This document shows positions 16,443 through 23,079 of a stretch of DNA of 64,000 nt, in pieces. A program made the position numbers and the translations under genes. Under the pieces are notes generated by a model. The model made no database searches, was not told the origin of the DNA, and was given only the letters and a program-made list of their open reading frames with translations. Every line of letters starts with the position of its first letter. Within the stretch, counting starts at the first letter, position 1. This stretch comes from Sulfitobacter sp. OXR-159 (GTDB lineage Bacteria > Pseudomonadota > Alphaproteobacteria > Rhodobacterales > Rhodobacteraceae). The stretch is from positions 1,435,001 through 1,499,000 of the forward strand of contig NZ_CP139707.1 in assembly GCF_034377145.1 (NCBI RefSeq). The letters run 5' to 3'.

Positions 16443-16623
16443 GTTTTGGCAGACGCTTAGGGGCAAACCCACGCCACCATCCCGTGAAGAAGTGGATTCC
16501 GTGCAGGCGCGGGAGGTCAGTGAGGCCGCCCGCCAGCGTCTCGAACGGGCAATCAAGTATCGCAAAAGAGAAGTTAACGGCCTTGTGGAAGGGGTCTTAC
16601 CGAAACGAGGTATTGAACAGTGA
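16435..16623 (+). CDS. Small basic cytoplasmic phage protein
   Basis: The 62-residue product starts at GTG 16435 with AGGGGAG upstream: VVKFWQTLRGKPTPPSREEV then VQAREVSEAARQRLERAIKY. It is amphipathic and basic with no membrane segment. It overlaps both neighbours (TGA shared with GTG 16620), so the lysis cassette is one coupled unit. The role is unknown. Confidence 0.6.
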   Translation: MVKFWQTLRGKPTPPSREEVDSVQAREVSEAARQRLERAIKYRKREVNGLVEGVLPKRGIEQ

Positions 16624-17027
16624 CGATTTTGATTTGGGCAAACGTGGTGACGGCGATCATCGCCTTTCTGCTGATGGGACTGGTGACTATCGGATTCGCC
16701 CCACACCTGCGGCTCCGGCTGAAGGACCACGACGCTAACAGCCTTATGAGCGCGTTCGTTGCGCTGACATCCAGCTTGGTCTGGGTGCGCCTTCTCTGGT
16801 GGTCCCTGCTGCGCCCTCTGGCCGGGGCTTGGGGGTGGTTGCCGCCCGGAGTTTTCACACTTTCGGGGCAGGCGATCAACACTGGCTTCAATATCTGGGC
16901 AATCGCCGCGGCACTGGCCGCCCTGGGGGCGCTGCACCGCAGTCTTCCCCAACCCGAGCGAGATCACTATAACTGGCTGACCGTGCCGTTCTATCCGCGC
17001 CGTTTCAGCATCGTATGGAGATGGTAG
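16620..17027 (+). CDS. Phage membrane protein, probable holin partner
   Basis: The 135-residue product has three hydrophobic segments (ILIWANVVTAIIAFLLMGLV, then WVRLLWWSLLRPL, then INTGFNIWAIAAALAALGAL). GTG start overlaps the previous stop. It is followed after one base by the amidase gene, so a holin role is as likely here as for the smaller protein at 16212. I do not recognise a named family. Confidence 0.6.
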   Translation: MTILIWANVVTAIIAFLLMGLVTIGFAPHLRLRLKDHDANSLMSAFVALTSSLVWVRLLWWSLLRPLAGAWGWLPPGVFTLSGQAINTGFNIWAIAAALAALGALHRSLPQPERDHYNWLTVPFYPRRFSIVWRW

Positions 17028-17028
17028 G

Positions 17029-17562
17029 ATGAAACGCATCGCGATTGTGATCGGCCATAACGCAGGCGCGCAGGGCGCTGTCCGCTGCACTGACGGACGC
17101 ACCGAGTACGACTGGAACAGTGACCTCGCCAAGATGATCGAGGCGCACGATCCGGACCACATCAAGGTATTCCGGCGCAAACCCTGGGGCGGGTACAGTA
17201 CCGAGATTGATCGGGTGTATGCCGAGGTCGACGCATGGGGCGCCGATGTGAGCGTTGAGCTCCATTTCAACGGCTCGACCAACCCCGCGGCAAATGGGTG
17301 CCTGATGCTGTCCAGCGGGACAAGCGGATCCCGCGCTTTGGCTGCAAATGTGCAGAAAGCATGTGTTGCGGCTCTGGGGAACAAGGATCGCGGGGTTCGC
17401 TTCGTCGGCAAGGGGGATCGCGGCGGGCGTTCGCTCTGGGCCGGTCGCGCCCCGGCAATCCTGACCGAGCCCTACTTCGGGTCGAACAAGGCGGAGTGCG
17501 AAGCCGCAGACGCGCGCAAGGCCGCGCTGGCTAAGGCCATCTACGACGGGGCCCGGGCCTGA
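17029..17562 (+). CDS. Endolysin, N-acetylmuramoyl-L-alanine amidase (Amidase_3)
   Basis: The 177-residue product has the Amidase_3 layout: IAIVIGHNAGAQGAV with the first zinc His, the Glu in TEYDWNSDLAK, VSVELHFNGSTNPAANGCLM with the second zinc His and Asn, and APAILTEPYFGSN holding the catalytic Glu. It lacks a signal peptide, so release depends on the membrane proteins upstream. Length is typical for a single-domain phage lysin without a cell-wall-binding domain. Confidence 0.92.
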   Translation: MKRIAIVIGHNAGAQGAVRCTDGRTEYDWNSDLAKMIEAHDPDHIKVFRRKPWGGYSTEIDRVYAEVDAWGADVSVELHFNGSTNPAANGCLMLSSGTSGSRALAANVQKACVAALGNKDRGVRFVGKGDRGGRSLWAGRAPAILTEPYFGSNKAECEAADARKAALAKAIYDGARA

Positions 17563-17630
17563 TGCACGATCTGGTTCTCATAGCCGTAACCTTGGCTGTC
17601 ATGGCTCTGACGTGGTGGATGCTGCGGTGA
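17562..17630 (+). CDS. Twenty-two-residue membrane peptide
   Basis: MHDLVLIAVTLAVMALTWWM-LR is a single hydrophobic helix. ATG overlaps the amidase stop, and its stop overlaps the GTG of the next gene. It may be a micro-holin or only a coupling ORF. Confidence 0.45.
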   Translation: MHDLVLIAVTLAVMALTWWMLR

Positions 17631-17968
17631 TCTCCCGTCTAGGGTCATACGCGCTTATCGCGGCTCTGCTGGCCTGTCTGGGGCTCGCCGCCGCCCTCTG
17701 GTGGCAGGCAGGCGACCTACAGCGCCTAGAGGACGAAAACGCGCGCCTCACGCGCAACGCCAACGTGATGCGCGGCCAGATCGAGCAAGCCCGCCAGTCC
17801 GCCGCCGTCGCCGCCGCCCACGCGCAGCGAGAACGCCGCCTGAATGTCGAAGCCTCGAAAACCATAGAGGCCATACAAACCATGAAACTGGGAGATTGCG
17901 CCGATGCGCCGCTGGATCCTGCCCTTATCGATCTTCTTAGCCGCCGGGATGTGCGACCCGAAGATTGA
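17627..17968 (+). CDS. Rz-like inner-membrane spanin
   Basis: The 113-residue product has an N-terminal TM helix (GSYALIAALLACLGLAAALW) followed by a long periplasmic coiled coil (LQRLEDENARLTRN, MRGQIEQARQSAAVAAAHAQ). GTG 17627 is chosen; another GTG lies at 17612. The next gene begins inside it in another frame, the classic Rz/Rz1 nested arrangement that disrupts the outer membrane during lysis. Confidence 0.75.
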   Translation: MISRLGSYALIAALLACLGLAAALWWQAGDLQRLEDENARLTRNANVMRGQIEQARQSAAVAAAHAQRERRLNVEASKTIEAIQTMKLGDCADAPLDPALIDLLSRRDVRPED

Positions 17969-18143
17969 GTATGTGCCCGTGAAACCGGAGGTGCCGGCTG
18001 ATCTGCTGGTGCAGGTGCCGATCTCTAACCGGCGCGCGGAAACCTACCGCGATCTGGCGGTCTTGGCCACCGAACATCTCAACAGCGCACAGCTTGCAAA
18101 CGCGAAGATCGGGGCGATTGCCGAGGTGCTGGGCCCGCAGTAG
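17904..18143 (+). CDS. Rz1-like outer-membrane spanin lipoprotein
   Basis: The 79-residue product overlaps the Rz gene by 65 bases in the +1 frame. It has a short hydrophobic leader and a Cys after it (LPLSIFLAAGMC-DPK), then VPVKPEVPADLLVQVP, the Pro-rich segment usual for Rz1. The residue before the Cys is Met rather than Gly/Ala, an imperfect lipobox. The nested position strongly supports the assignment. Confidence 0.72.
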   Translation: MRRWILPLSIFLAAGMCDPKIEYVPVKPEVPADLLVQVPISNRRAETYRDLAVLATEHLNSAQLANAKIGAIAEVLGPQ

Positions 18144-18219
18144 CGGCATCCTGCCTTCTTTGCATGTAGCCGACAGTCATGTATGCGCTCTCCCGTCTAT
18201 ATCTGGTGGAGCGCAGGCG

Positions 18220-18420
18220 TTGGACGATCAGCTATTCAGGGCCGGGGTCACGCATATCGAGGTGAAATGCTGGTCCTGCGGTCACAGCGTCACGCTCAAG
18301 CCGGAAGACGTGCCGGAGGGCATCACAGATTACGATTTTGAGAAGCGGGCGACCTGCCGCTGCGGCACTGGCTGGCCCTATGTCACCAAGTTCCCAAAGA
18401 AGAAGCCGCTGACGATGTGA
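18220..18420 (+). CDS. Small zinc-ribbon-like protein
   Basis: The 66-residue product has two Cys pairs (VKCWSCGHSVTLK and ATCRCGTGW), a probable zinc knuckle. TTG 18220 is chosen because GGTGGAG lies nine bases upstream; the frame is open to 18094. It is the last plus-strand gene of this block. The function is unknown. Confidence 0.55.
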   Translation: MDDQLFRAGVTHIEVKCWSCGHSVTLKPEDVPEGITDYDFEKRATCRCGTGWPYVTKFPKKKPLTM

Positions 18421-18424
18421 GGGG

Positions 18425-18694
18425 CTAGCTTGCTTGCTGTTTCAGTTCGGTAATCCGTCGCCGCAGTTCGCGGTTTCGGATCGACATGCGCACGTTCTGT
18501 TCTCGCAGGCTTTGAGCGGATTGTAGGTAGGATTCGGCGCGGCGTTGCGCCCTATCTCTCTCAAGTACCGCTTGCTCCAAATCAGACCCCCTCACTTCGC
18601 ATGTGCATCCGTCTGGATCATGGATTGCGCCGTAGCACTCAGGGATGTGCGCCCATAGTCCGGTTTCAGGGTCTTTGACGTGATGGCAAGCCAT
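18425..18694 (-). CDS. Small phage protein with Cys motif and coiled coil
   Basis: The 89-residue product begins MACHHVKDPETGLWAHIPEC and has a CTCEV motif, then a basic coiled coil (ERDRAQRRAESYLQSAQSLR). ATG is preceded by GGAGG. It is last in the minus-strand operon that starts at 20347. No family is recognised. Confidence 0.6.
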   Translation of the reverse strand: MACHHVKDPETGLWAHIPECYGAIHDPDGCTCEVRGSDLEQAVLERDRAQRRAESYLQSAQSLREQNVRMSIRNRELRRRITELKQQAS

Positions 18695-18712
18695 GCGGCC
18701 TCCAGTGGGGTT

Positions 18713-18919
18713 TTAGGACTGGGTTTGGCGTGAGGCTTCCGCCGCTGTATTCAGGCAAGCGCCGCACACGGCATCGCTCGGACTGGGCAACGCTGCGCCG
18801 CACTCGATGCAGCCAGCGGCATCAAAGAAGTACGGCCCGTGATCCTCGCCCGTCATTTGGCGCAGATATTCACCATCTGCCTCAAGAGCCTTCATCATTT
18901 CATCGTCAAATACGGTCAT
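18713..18919 (-). CDS. Small zinc-finger phage protein
   Basis: The 68-residue product MTVFDDEMMKALEADGEYLR ends with CIECGAALPSPSDAVCGAC, a four-Cys zinc knuckle. ATG 18919 has GGAGGAACC upstream; a longer frame to 18973 lacks this. It is in the minus-strand early operon. Confidence 0.62.
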   Translation of the reverse strand: MTVFDDEMMKALEADGEYLRQMTGEDHGPYFFDAAGCIECGAALPSPSDAVCGACLNTAAEASRQTQS

Positions 18920-18933
18920 TGGTTCCTCCGGGA

Positions 18934-19260
18934 TTAAGTGGATGGGGTGAGGATGCGGGCGAAAAGGCCCCACGCCTTCGGCTTCTTCGCAGCTTCTTCG
19001 CGAGCACGTTCCCGCTCGGCCAGCTTATCCAGGCACTTGCGCTCGGACCACGAAGCGGGCCAGCCAGCCGGATCGAGAGTGATGTTCTCCGGGTGTATAC
19101 TGCTGACTTCGCCGCCTTCCCACTTCACGGTGATGATCGGCTCGCCGGTGGCATTGCGGTCGAAGCCTTCCACGTGACCTAGACGTTCGTCGCCGTCGAA
19201 GCCTCGATGAAAAACGACCGCGCCAAGGCGGAAGTCCATGGGGGAATAGGTGCGTTTCAT
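18934..19260 (-). CDS. Hypothetical phage protein
   Basis: The 108-residue product has an N-terminal small beta domain (FRLGAVVFHRGFDGDERLGH, EPIITVKWEGGEVSSIHPEN) that resembles an SH3-like fold, then a charged helix (LDKLAERERAREEAAKK). GGAGGC precedes the start. The function is unknown. Confidence 0.6.
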   Translation of the reverse strand: MKRTYSPMDFRLGAVVFHRGFDGDERLGHVEGFDRNATGEPIITVKWEGGEVSSIHPENITLDPAGWPASWSERKCLDKLAERERAREEAAKKPKAWGLFARILTPST

Positions 19261-19277
19261 ATCGGCCTCCGGGGTTT

Positions 19278-19586
19278 TTAGGACTTGTTAAATTCGAGGC
19301 GACAAACGGCGTGAGGATAGCGCCCTCGCCACTGGCCTAAGAGGTGGTCGTCGTCCGCGAGTTCATACATCGGAAGCCAATCGTATTCGTCCCACAGCCT
19401 ATGCTTTGTCCGGTAGGCAACGCCCAACTCGGCGCAATCTGTATGAGCCTTAAATGTCCAAACCTGCGCTCCGTCCGCGTTGACTTGGCGCAGATAAACC
19501 TCGCCCTTTGGGATCGTGCGCCCGCATTCCTCGCAGCGATGCGGCTTTCGTGCTGGCCCTATCTTCTCGCTGATATTTGAAATCAT
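19278..19586 (-). CDS. Zinc-ribbon phage protein, tandem copy 1
   Basis: The 102-residue product starts MISNISEKIGPARKPHRCEE and contains HRCEECGRTIPKGEVYLRQV (two Cys of a zinc ribbon), then TDCAELGVAYRTKHRLW and C.LEFNKS. It differs from the copy at 19821-20129 at only a few positions, so the pair arose by recent duplication of about 540 bases. GGAGGCC lies upstream. Confidence 0.65.
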   Translation of the reverse strand: MISNISEKIGPARKPHRCEECGRTIPKGEVYLRQVNADGAQVWTFKAHTDCAELGVAYRTKHRLWDEYDWLPMYELADDDHLLGQWRGRYPHAVCRLEFNKS

Positions 19587-19612
19587 TTCGGCCTCCGGGG
19601 GGTTTGCTGGAT

Positions 19613-19804
19613 TCAGTCGTCAAAGGGTTCGCATGTCCAAGAGTGAGAGACATAGACCGACATTTTAAAGTCCCTGTCGCAGCTTTCGCATGTGCTGCTG
19701 TCATTACCCTCGTTGTAATAGTGGGCGGGGTCTTCGCTCGGCTGGTGTTCGTGGCCGCAGTAGGGGCATTCTGGCCCGTCTGTGCTGTAGGTTTCCTCTG
19801 CCAT
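19613..19804 (-). CDS. Small zinc-ribbon phage protein
   Basis: The 63-residue product has CPYCGHEHQPSEDP and CESCDRDFKMSVYVSHSWTC, two CxxC pairs of a zinc ribbon. It sits between the two copies of the duplicated protein. It has GGAGGC upstream. Confidence 0.65.
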   Translation of the reverse strand: MAEETYSTDGPECPYCGHEHQPSEDPAHYYNEGNDSSTCESCDRDFKMSVYVSHSWTCEPFDD

Positions 19805-19820
19805 GGTGCCTCCGGGGGTT

Positions 19821-20129
19821 TTAGGATTGGTTAAATTCGAGGCGGCAAACGGCGTGAGGGTAGTGTCCTCGCCACTGGCCTAAGAGATGGTCACCGTCTG
19901 CGAGTTCATACATCGGAAGCCAATCGTATTCGTCCCACAGCCTGTGTTTTGTCCGGTAGGCAACGCCCAAAGCGGCGCAATCTGTATGAGCCTTAAACGT
20001 CCAAACCTGCGATCCATCCGCGTTGACTTGGCGCAGGTAAACCTCGCCCTTCGGGATCGTTCGCCCGCATTCTTCGCAGCGGTGCGGCTTGCGCGCTGGC
20101 CCTATCTTCTCGCTGATATTTGAAATCAT
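19821..20129 (-). CDS. Zinc-ribbon phage protein, tandem copy 2
   Basis: The 102-residue product is a near-identical copy of the gene at 19278 (shared MISNISEKIGPARKPHRCEE and WLPMYELAD); differences include the last residue and a few others. The ATG 20129 start matches that of the other copy; the frame stays open upstream to 20204. Selection for dosage or simple recent duplication are both possible. Confidence 0.65.
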   Translation of the reverse strand: MISNISEKIGPARKPHRCEECGRTIPKGEVYLRQVNADGSQVWTFKAHTDCAALGVAYRTKHRLWDEYDWLPMYELADGDHLLGQWRGHYPHAVCRLEFNQS

Positions 20130-20143
20130 TTCGGCCTCTGGGG

Positions 20144-20347
20144 TTAGCTGGACTGGTTGCCGGGCCAACGGATCACGTCCGCGCGCCCTGTGAAGACTTC
20201 CCAAGCGAGCCGTAGTCGCGATCGGAAAGAGCGCAGCCCCTCGGGGCGGGCCGGATACCAGTTTTCCCCGTCATCGCATACTGTGGTGCTGCCATCCGCC
20301 GCTCTGGCAAGGCTGGATAAGGTATAGGCGTTTGGTGCCCGTTTCAT
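20144..20347 (-). CDS. Hypothetical small phage protein
   Basis: The 67-residue product MKRAPNAYTLSSLARAADGS is followed by TTVCDDGENWYPARPEGLRS and a helix ending in WPGNQSS. It is the first gene of the minus-strand operon. Upstream lies a strong promoter (TTGACG, 17 bases, TAGAAA) at 20384-20412. No family is recognised. Confidence 0.6.
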   Translation of the reverse strand: MKRAPNAYTLSSLARAADGSTTVCDDGENWYPARPEGLRSFRSRLRLAWEVFTGRADVIRWPGNQSS

Positions 20348-20383
20348 CGCTTTTCCTTTCGGGGGATTGGTGGATTTGCACCC

Positions 20384-20427
20384 TTTCTAGCCGATGTGTG
20401 CGCACTCGTCAACCAAAAAATGGTTGA
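20384..20427. promoter_or_regulatory. Divergent early promoter region with palindromic operator
   Basis: The minus strand has -35 TTGACG (20407-20412) and -10 TAGAAA (20384-20389), spacing 17. The palindrome TCAACCA-AAAAA-TGGTTGA (20409-20427) overlaps this -35 and also contains TTGACA (20424-20429), a consensus -35 for the plus strand. A repressor bound here would control both directions. Confidence 0.7.
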
Positions 20428-20458
20428 CATGGTTGTGCAGATGGTTCAGGAATGGCAC

Positions 20459-20638
20459 ATGGATTTCATGGCACGAGAACCAGCAGAATGGCGTTCCCAC
20501 ATGCGGGACGATGAGCGCGAGGAACTAGATCGCGCCGAGCGGATGCGAGATGTCGCGGCGGAAAATCTGCGCGTGACGGTTAAGCGCATCAAGGATCGGG
20601 TGATTAAGCGAATGCGGAGGGCAGGCGGGAATGAATGA
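20459..20638 (+). CDS. Small basic helical phage protein
   Basis: The 59-residue product (MDFMAREPAEWRSHMRDDER, then LRVTVKRIKDRVIKRMRRAG) is helical and basic. ATG 20459 has AGGA eight bases upstream; the frame continues upstream through the operator, which makes an earlier start unlikely. It overlaps the next gene by eight bases. Confidence 0.5.
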   Translation: MDFMAREPAEWRSHMRDDEREELDRAERMRDVAAENLRVTVKRIKDRVIKRMRRAGGNE

Positions 20639-21104
20639 CGTCGCAAAGGATTTTTGCGTTTACGTCCACTCAAGGCGGGACAACGGCCTTCCGTTTTATG
20701 TGGGTAAGGGGCGGCGGAATCGTCCGCATGAGGCATCTGGTCGATCCCAAAAGTGGTGCGACTTGGTTCTGGATGCCGGAGGCTTCGACGTTGAGATTGT
20801 GGCGAAAGGCTTGCCTGATAGCGCCGCGAAAGCTTTGGAGGCCAACCTTATCAGCCGCATGGATGGCTTGGTAAATGTTTCCCCGCGTGACAATAGGCCC
20901 GACGTTACGACGCTCGCCCCGGTCGTTAAGCAAATCACGCCACCGCCCGATCTGCTTGCGGATTTGGACGCATGGATCGCCCAGCAACCCGTGCCGCCTT
21001 CGCGGTCTGCGGTGATCGTCGCCGCGCTTCGCCAGTTCTTGGCGGGGCAAAATGGCCCGATGAAAGAAGGTGATCAGACACCCCCCGACGCCGAGGGGTG
21101 TTAA
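20631..21104 (+). CDS. GIY-YIG-like nuclease domain joined to a possible RHH-like C-terminus
   Basis: The first 95 residues read like a GIY-YIG-type domain: FCVYVHSRRDNGLPFYVGKG, basic residues after it (RRNRPHEASGRS), then ALEANLISRMDGLVNVSP, the Glu/Asn region expected in this family. The last 50 residues (LLADLDAWIAQQPVPPSRSA and VIVAALRQFLAG) resemble a ribbon-helix-helix or CopG-type DNA-binding unit. The combination would be a nuclease with a built-in DNA-binding module. GGAGG lies upstream of ATG 20631. Confidence 0.65.
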   Translation: MNDVAKDFCVYVHSRRDNGLPFYVGKGRRNRPHEASGRSQKWCDLVLDAGGFDVEIVAKGLPDSAAKALEANLISRMDGLVNVSPRDNRPDVTTLAPVVKQITPPPDLLADLDAWIAQQPVPPSRSAVIVAALRQFLAGQNGPMKEGDQTPPDAEGC

Positions 21105-21108
21105 GAAG

Positions 21109-21252
21109 ATGGTCGGTGAATCCATAAAGTGGGGCTACATCCTCGCCGCGCCGGGGCGTCCTTCTCGCAAGGATCAGATAGCGCATTTGGTCGCTTCCGG
21201 CGTCTCTGACGACCAGTTCGGGCCGATCTGGGAAGATCAAGCCTTTGTCTGA
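21109..21252 (+). CDS. Small orphan phage protein
   Basis: The 47-residue product MVGESIKWGYILAAPGRPSR then KDQIAHLVASGVSDDQFGPI is tightly packed after the previous gene. A 29-codon reading frame (21254-21343, VKVSRAAYFAWQKLWDAGEV) begins just after its stop in another frame, so a frameshifted longer gene is possible. Confidence 0.45.
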   Translation: MVGESIKWGYILAAPGRPSRKDQIAHLVASGVSDDQFGPIWEDQAFV

Positions 21253-21357
21253 TGTGAAGGTCAGCCGGGCGGCTTACTTCGCTTGGCAGAAGCTATGGGA
21301 TGCTGGTGAGGTCAAAGACCTGCCCGGCGATGATGAAGTCTAAACAGGAGGTGCAGT

Positions 21358-21552
21358 ATGATTGAGCGAGGCGATGAGGTCCATCACAAGCCGACAGGTG
21401 AGGACTGGGTTGTTCTGCGTGCAGGAACCGATGGGGCCGGCGAATTTGTTGAGCCTGCGGGGTGGCCACCGTGCCGCGCGCGGGCTTCGGATTGCGTGGT
21501 GACGAAGAAGGGCGCGCACGTCGATTTTCTCGACAGCGCCGAGTCCAGATAG
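21358..21552 (+). CDS. Conserved-looking small phage protein
   Basis: The 64-residue product MIERGDEVHHKPTGEDWVVL, then EPAGWPPCRARASDCVVTKK, has an excellent ribosome site (ACAGGAGGTGCAGT before ATG). The first half looks like a small beta barrel. It is the last phage gene before the attachment site. Confidence 0.65.
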   Translation: MIERGDEVHHKPTGEDWVVLRAGTDGAGEFVEPAGWPPCRARASDCVVTKKGAHVDFLDSAESR

Positions 21553-21649
21553 GAGCGAAATACGACCCCTCCCAGTTTCACGAGTCGTTCACGCAATGTC
21601 TCTGTGAGTAGTCTGGTGTTAACATCTTGATAAGATTTTAATTCCGAAG

Positions 21650-21704
21650 AATTCAAAATCCCCCGCCGCGAGGCGTGCCGGTTCGAGTCCGGCCTTGGGT
21701 ACCA
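21650..21704 (+). other. Prophage attachment site in the 3' half of tRNA-Leu(CAA)
   Basis: ATTCAAAATC (anticodon loop with CAA), a variable arm CCCGCCGCGAGGCG, the T-arm GCCGGTTCGAGTCCGGC, the acceptor strand CTTGGGT and ACCA match the 3' half of a bacterial tRNA-Leu(CAA). The 5' half is missing: the bases upstream do not complete the anticodon stem. This is the attR/attL-type scar of integration into a tRNA gene. The intact tRNA should lie at the other prophage end, left of this window. Confidence 0.85.
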
Positions 21705-21965
21705 CCTTGTTTCAGCAAGGTTTCCGTGAAAATCGTAGCTCTATCAAATCGCCGTTTTTCGCGTTGGTCATGCTATCTGCTTCCACGTTCTCGTTCTGGA
21801 CATCGGTCATTTCTGGGCCGCGCTGGTTCGTAGTTTTCCTAGGGCCTGAGACTTCTACAGCTCGGGCAACCTGAGAAGACCATCTGCGCTCTGTGAAGTT
21901 TTGATATTTATCATCTCAAACAATGCTACACCTTAGCGCAGGGTCAGCAGGAATAGGACGCCGCC

Positions 21966-22940
21966 ATGGCTCGGACCAAAGCCGCCAGAGATATCAGCCT
22001 GAAGTCGCTCGAACTGTTTCAAGTCTGTGCCAAGGAAGGGTCGCTGCAAGCCGCTGCGCGGGATGCGGGATTGACGGTAAGCACCGTGTCGCATCATCTG
22101 CGCAGCTTGGAAGACCACTTGGGTGTTGAGCTCTTCAACCATGCCCGGCGTCCGATGGTCCTGACGCCCAAAGGGCAGGTCTTTTCGCGCAAAATCGACG
22201 AGGCGCTGCGCACGATCCGCAAGGCCAAGGCCGAGGTCTCCGCCGGCAGCGTCGCCGACGCGAGCTTCCTTAGAGTCGGTGCGATCGAAGATTTGGAGAG
22301 CGATATCGTGCCGTATTTGGCAGTCTCCCTGACCAAGACGATGCCCAGCTGCGATTTCAGCTATCATACCGGGGTCAGCCACGACCTGATCGGCATGCTG
22401 CGCAACCGCCAGCTCGATCTCGGTATATGCACCGCGCCGGGGGAAACGATCAACGACCTGCAAGAGCGCCCGCTTCTGCGTGACCCTTTCGTCATCGTTC
22501 TGCCCCGACTCGCGTCGGAAACCCTCTCACAGATTATGGAGGGCAGGGCAAAGCTGCCCTTTCTGCGGTTTTCCGGCAACCTGATGATCGCCCGGCAGAT
22601 TGACACTCACTTGCGGCGCTTGGGGGTCACGTCGCCGCATCGGTTCGAATGCAGCAACAACCAGACCCTGATGGCGATGGTGGCGGCGAATGCGGGCTGG
22701 ACGATCACAACCCCGCTGTTGTTTTCCCGCGCCGCGCGGTTTCATGGCGATCTGCGCATGCACCGCTTTCCGGGCAAGGCTTTTGCGCGGACATTGGCCT
22801 TGATGAGCACGCCGGATTGTTCGCGCTCTGTCGTCGAATTGGTTGATGCCGAGATGCGCGACCTCATTCGACAACATGTGATCGAGCCGCTGCACGCCAG
22901 CACGCCTTGGTTGGCAGAGAGTTTCCAGCTGATAGAGTAG
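21966..22940 (+). CDS. LysR-family transcriptional regulator
   Basis: The 324-residue product has an N-terminal winged HTH (residues about 15-75: LKSLELFQVCAKEGSLQAAA, DAGLTVSTVSHHLRSLEDHL, GVELFNHARRPMVLTPKG) and a C-terminal periplasmic-binding-like effector domain (FLRVGAIEDLESDIVPYLAV, LDLGICTAPGE). AGGA lies near the start. It stands just upstream of the catabolic cluster on the same strand, so it probably activates it in response to the substrate. LysR genes are more often divergent, so the co-directional layout is slightly unusual. Confidence 0.92.
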   Translation: MARTKAARDISLKSLELFQVCAKEGSLQAAARDAGLTVSTVSHHLRSLEDHLGVELFNHARRPMVLTPKGQVFSRKIDEALRTIRKAKAEVSAGSVADASFLRVGAIEDLESDIVPYLAVSLTKTMPSCDFSYHTGVSHDLIGMLRNRQLDLGICTAPGETINDLQERPLLRDPFVIVLPRLASETLSQIMEGRAKLPFLRFSGNLMIARQIDTHLRRLGVTSPHRFECSNNQTLMAMVAANAGWTITTPLLFSRAARFHGDLRMHRFPGKAFARTLALMSTPDCSRSVVELVDAEMRDLIRQHVIEPLHASTPWLAESFQLIE

Positions 22941-23079
22941 GGGGCAGGGCTATTGCCGCTTCGGGGTCTAATCAAGCTATCGAAACTATCTTGCGATTTT
23001 TTCCAACACCCGCATTAGCGTTTGTTGTTTAACCCTCTCTCTGGCCCTCTGATCTCAGTATCTATCGGAGGCGCACGCC

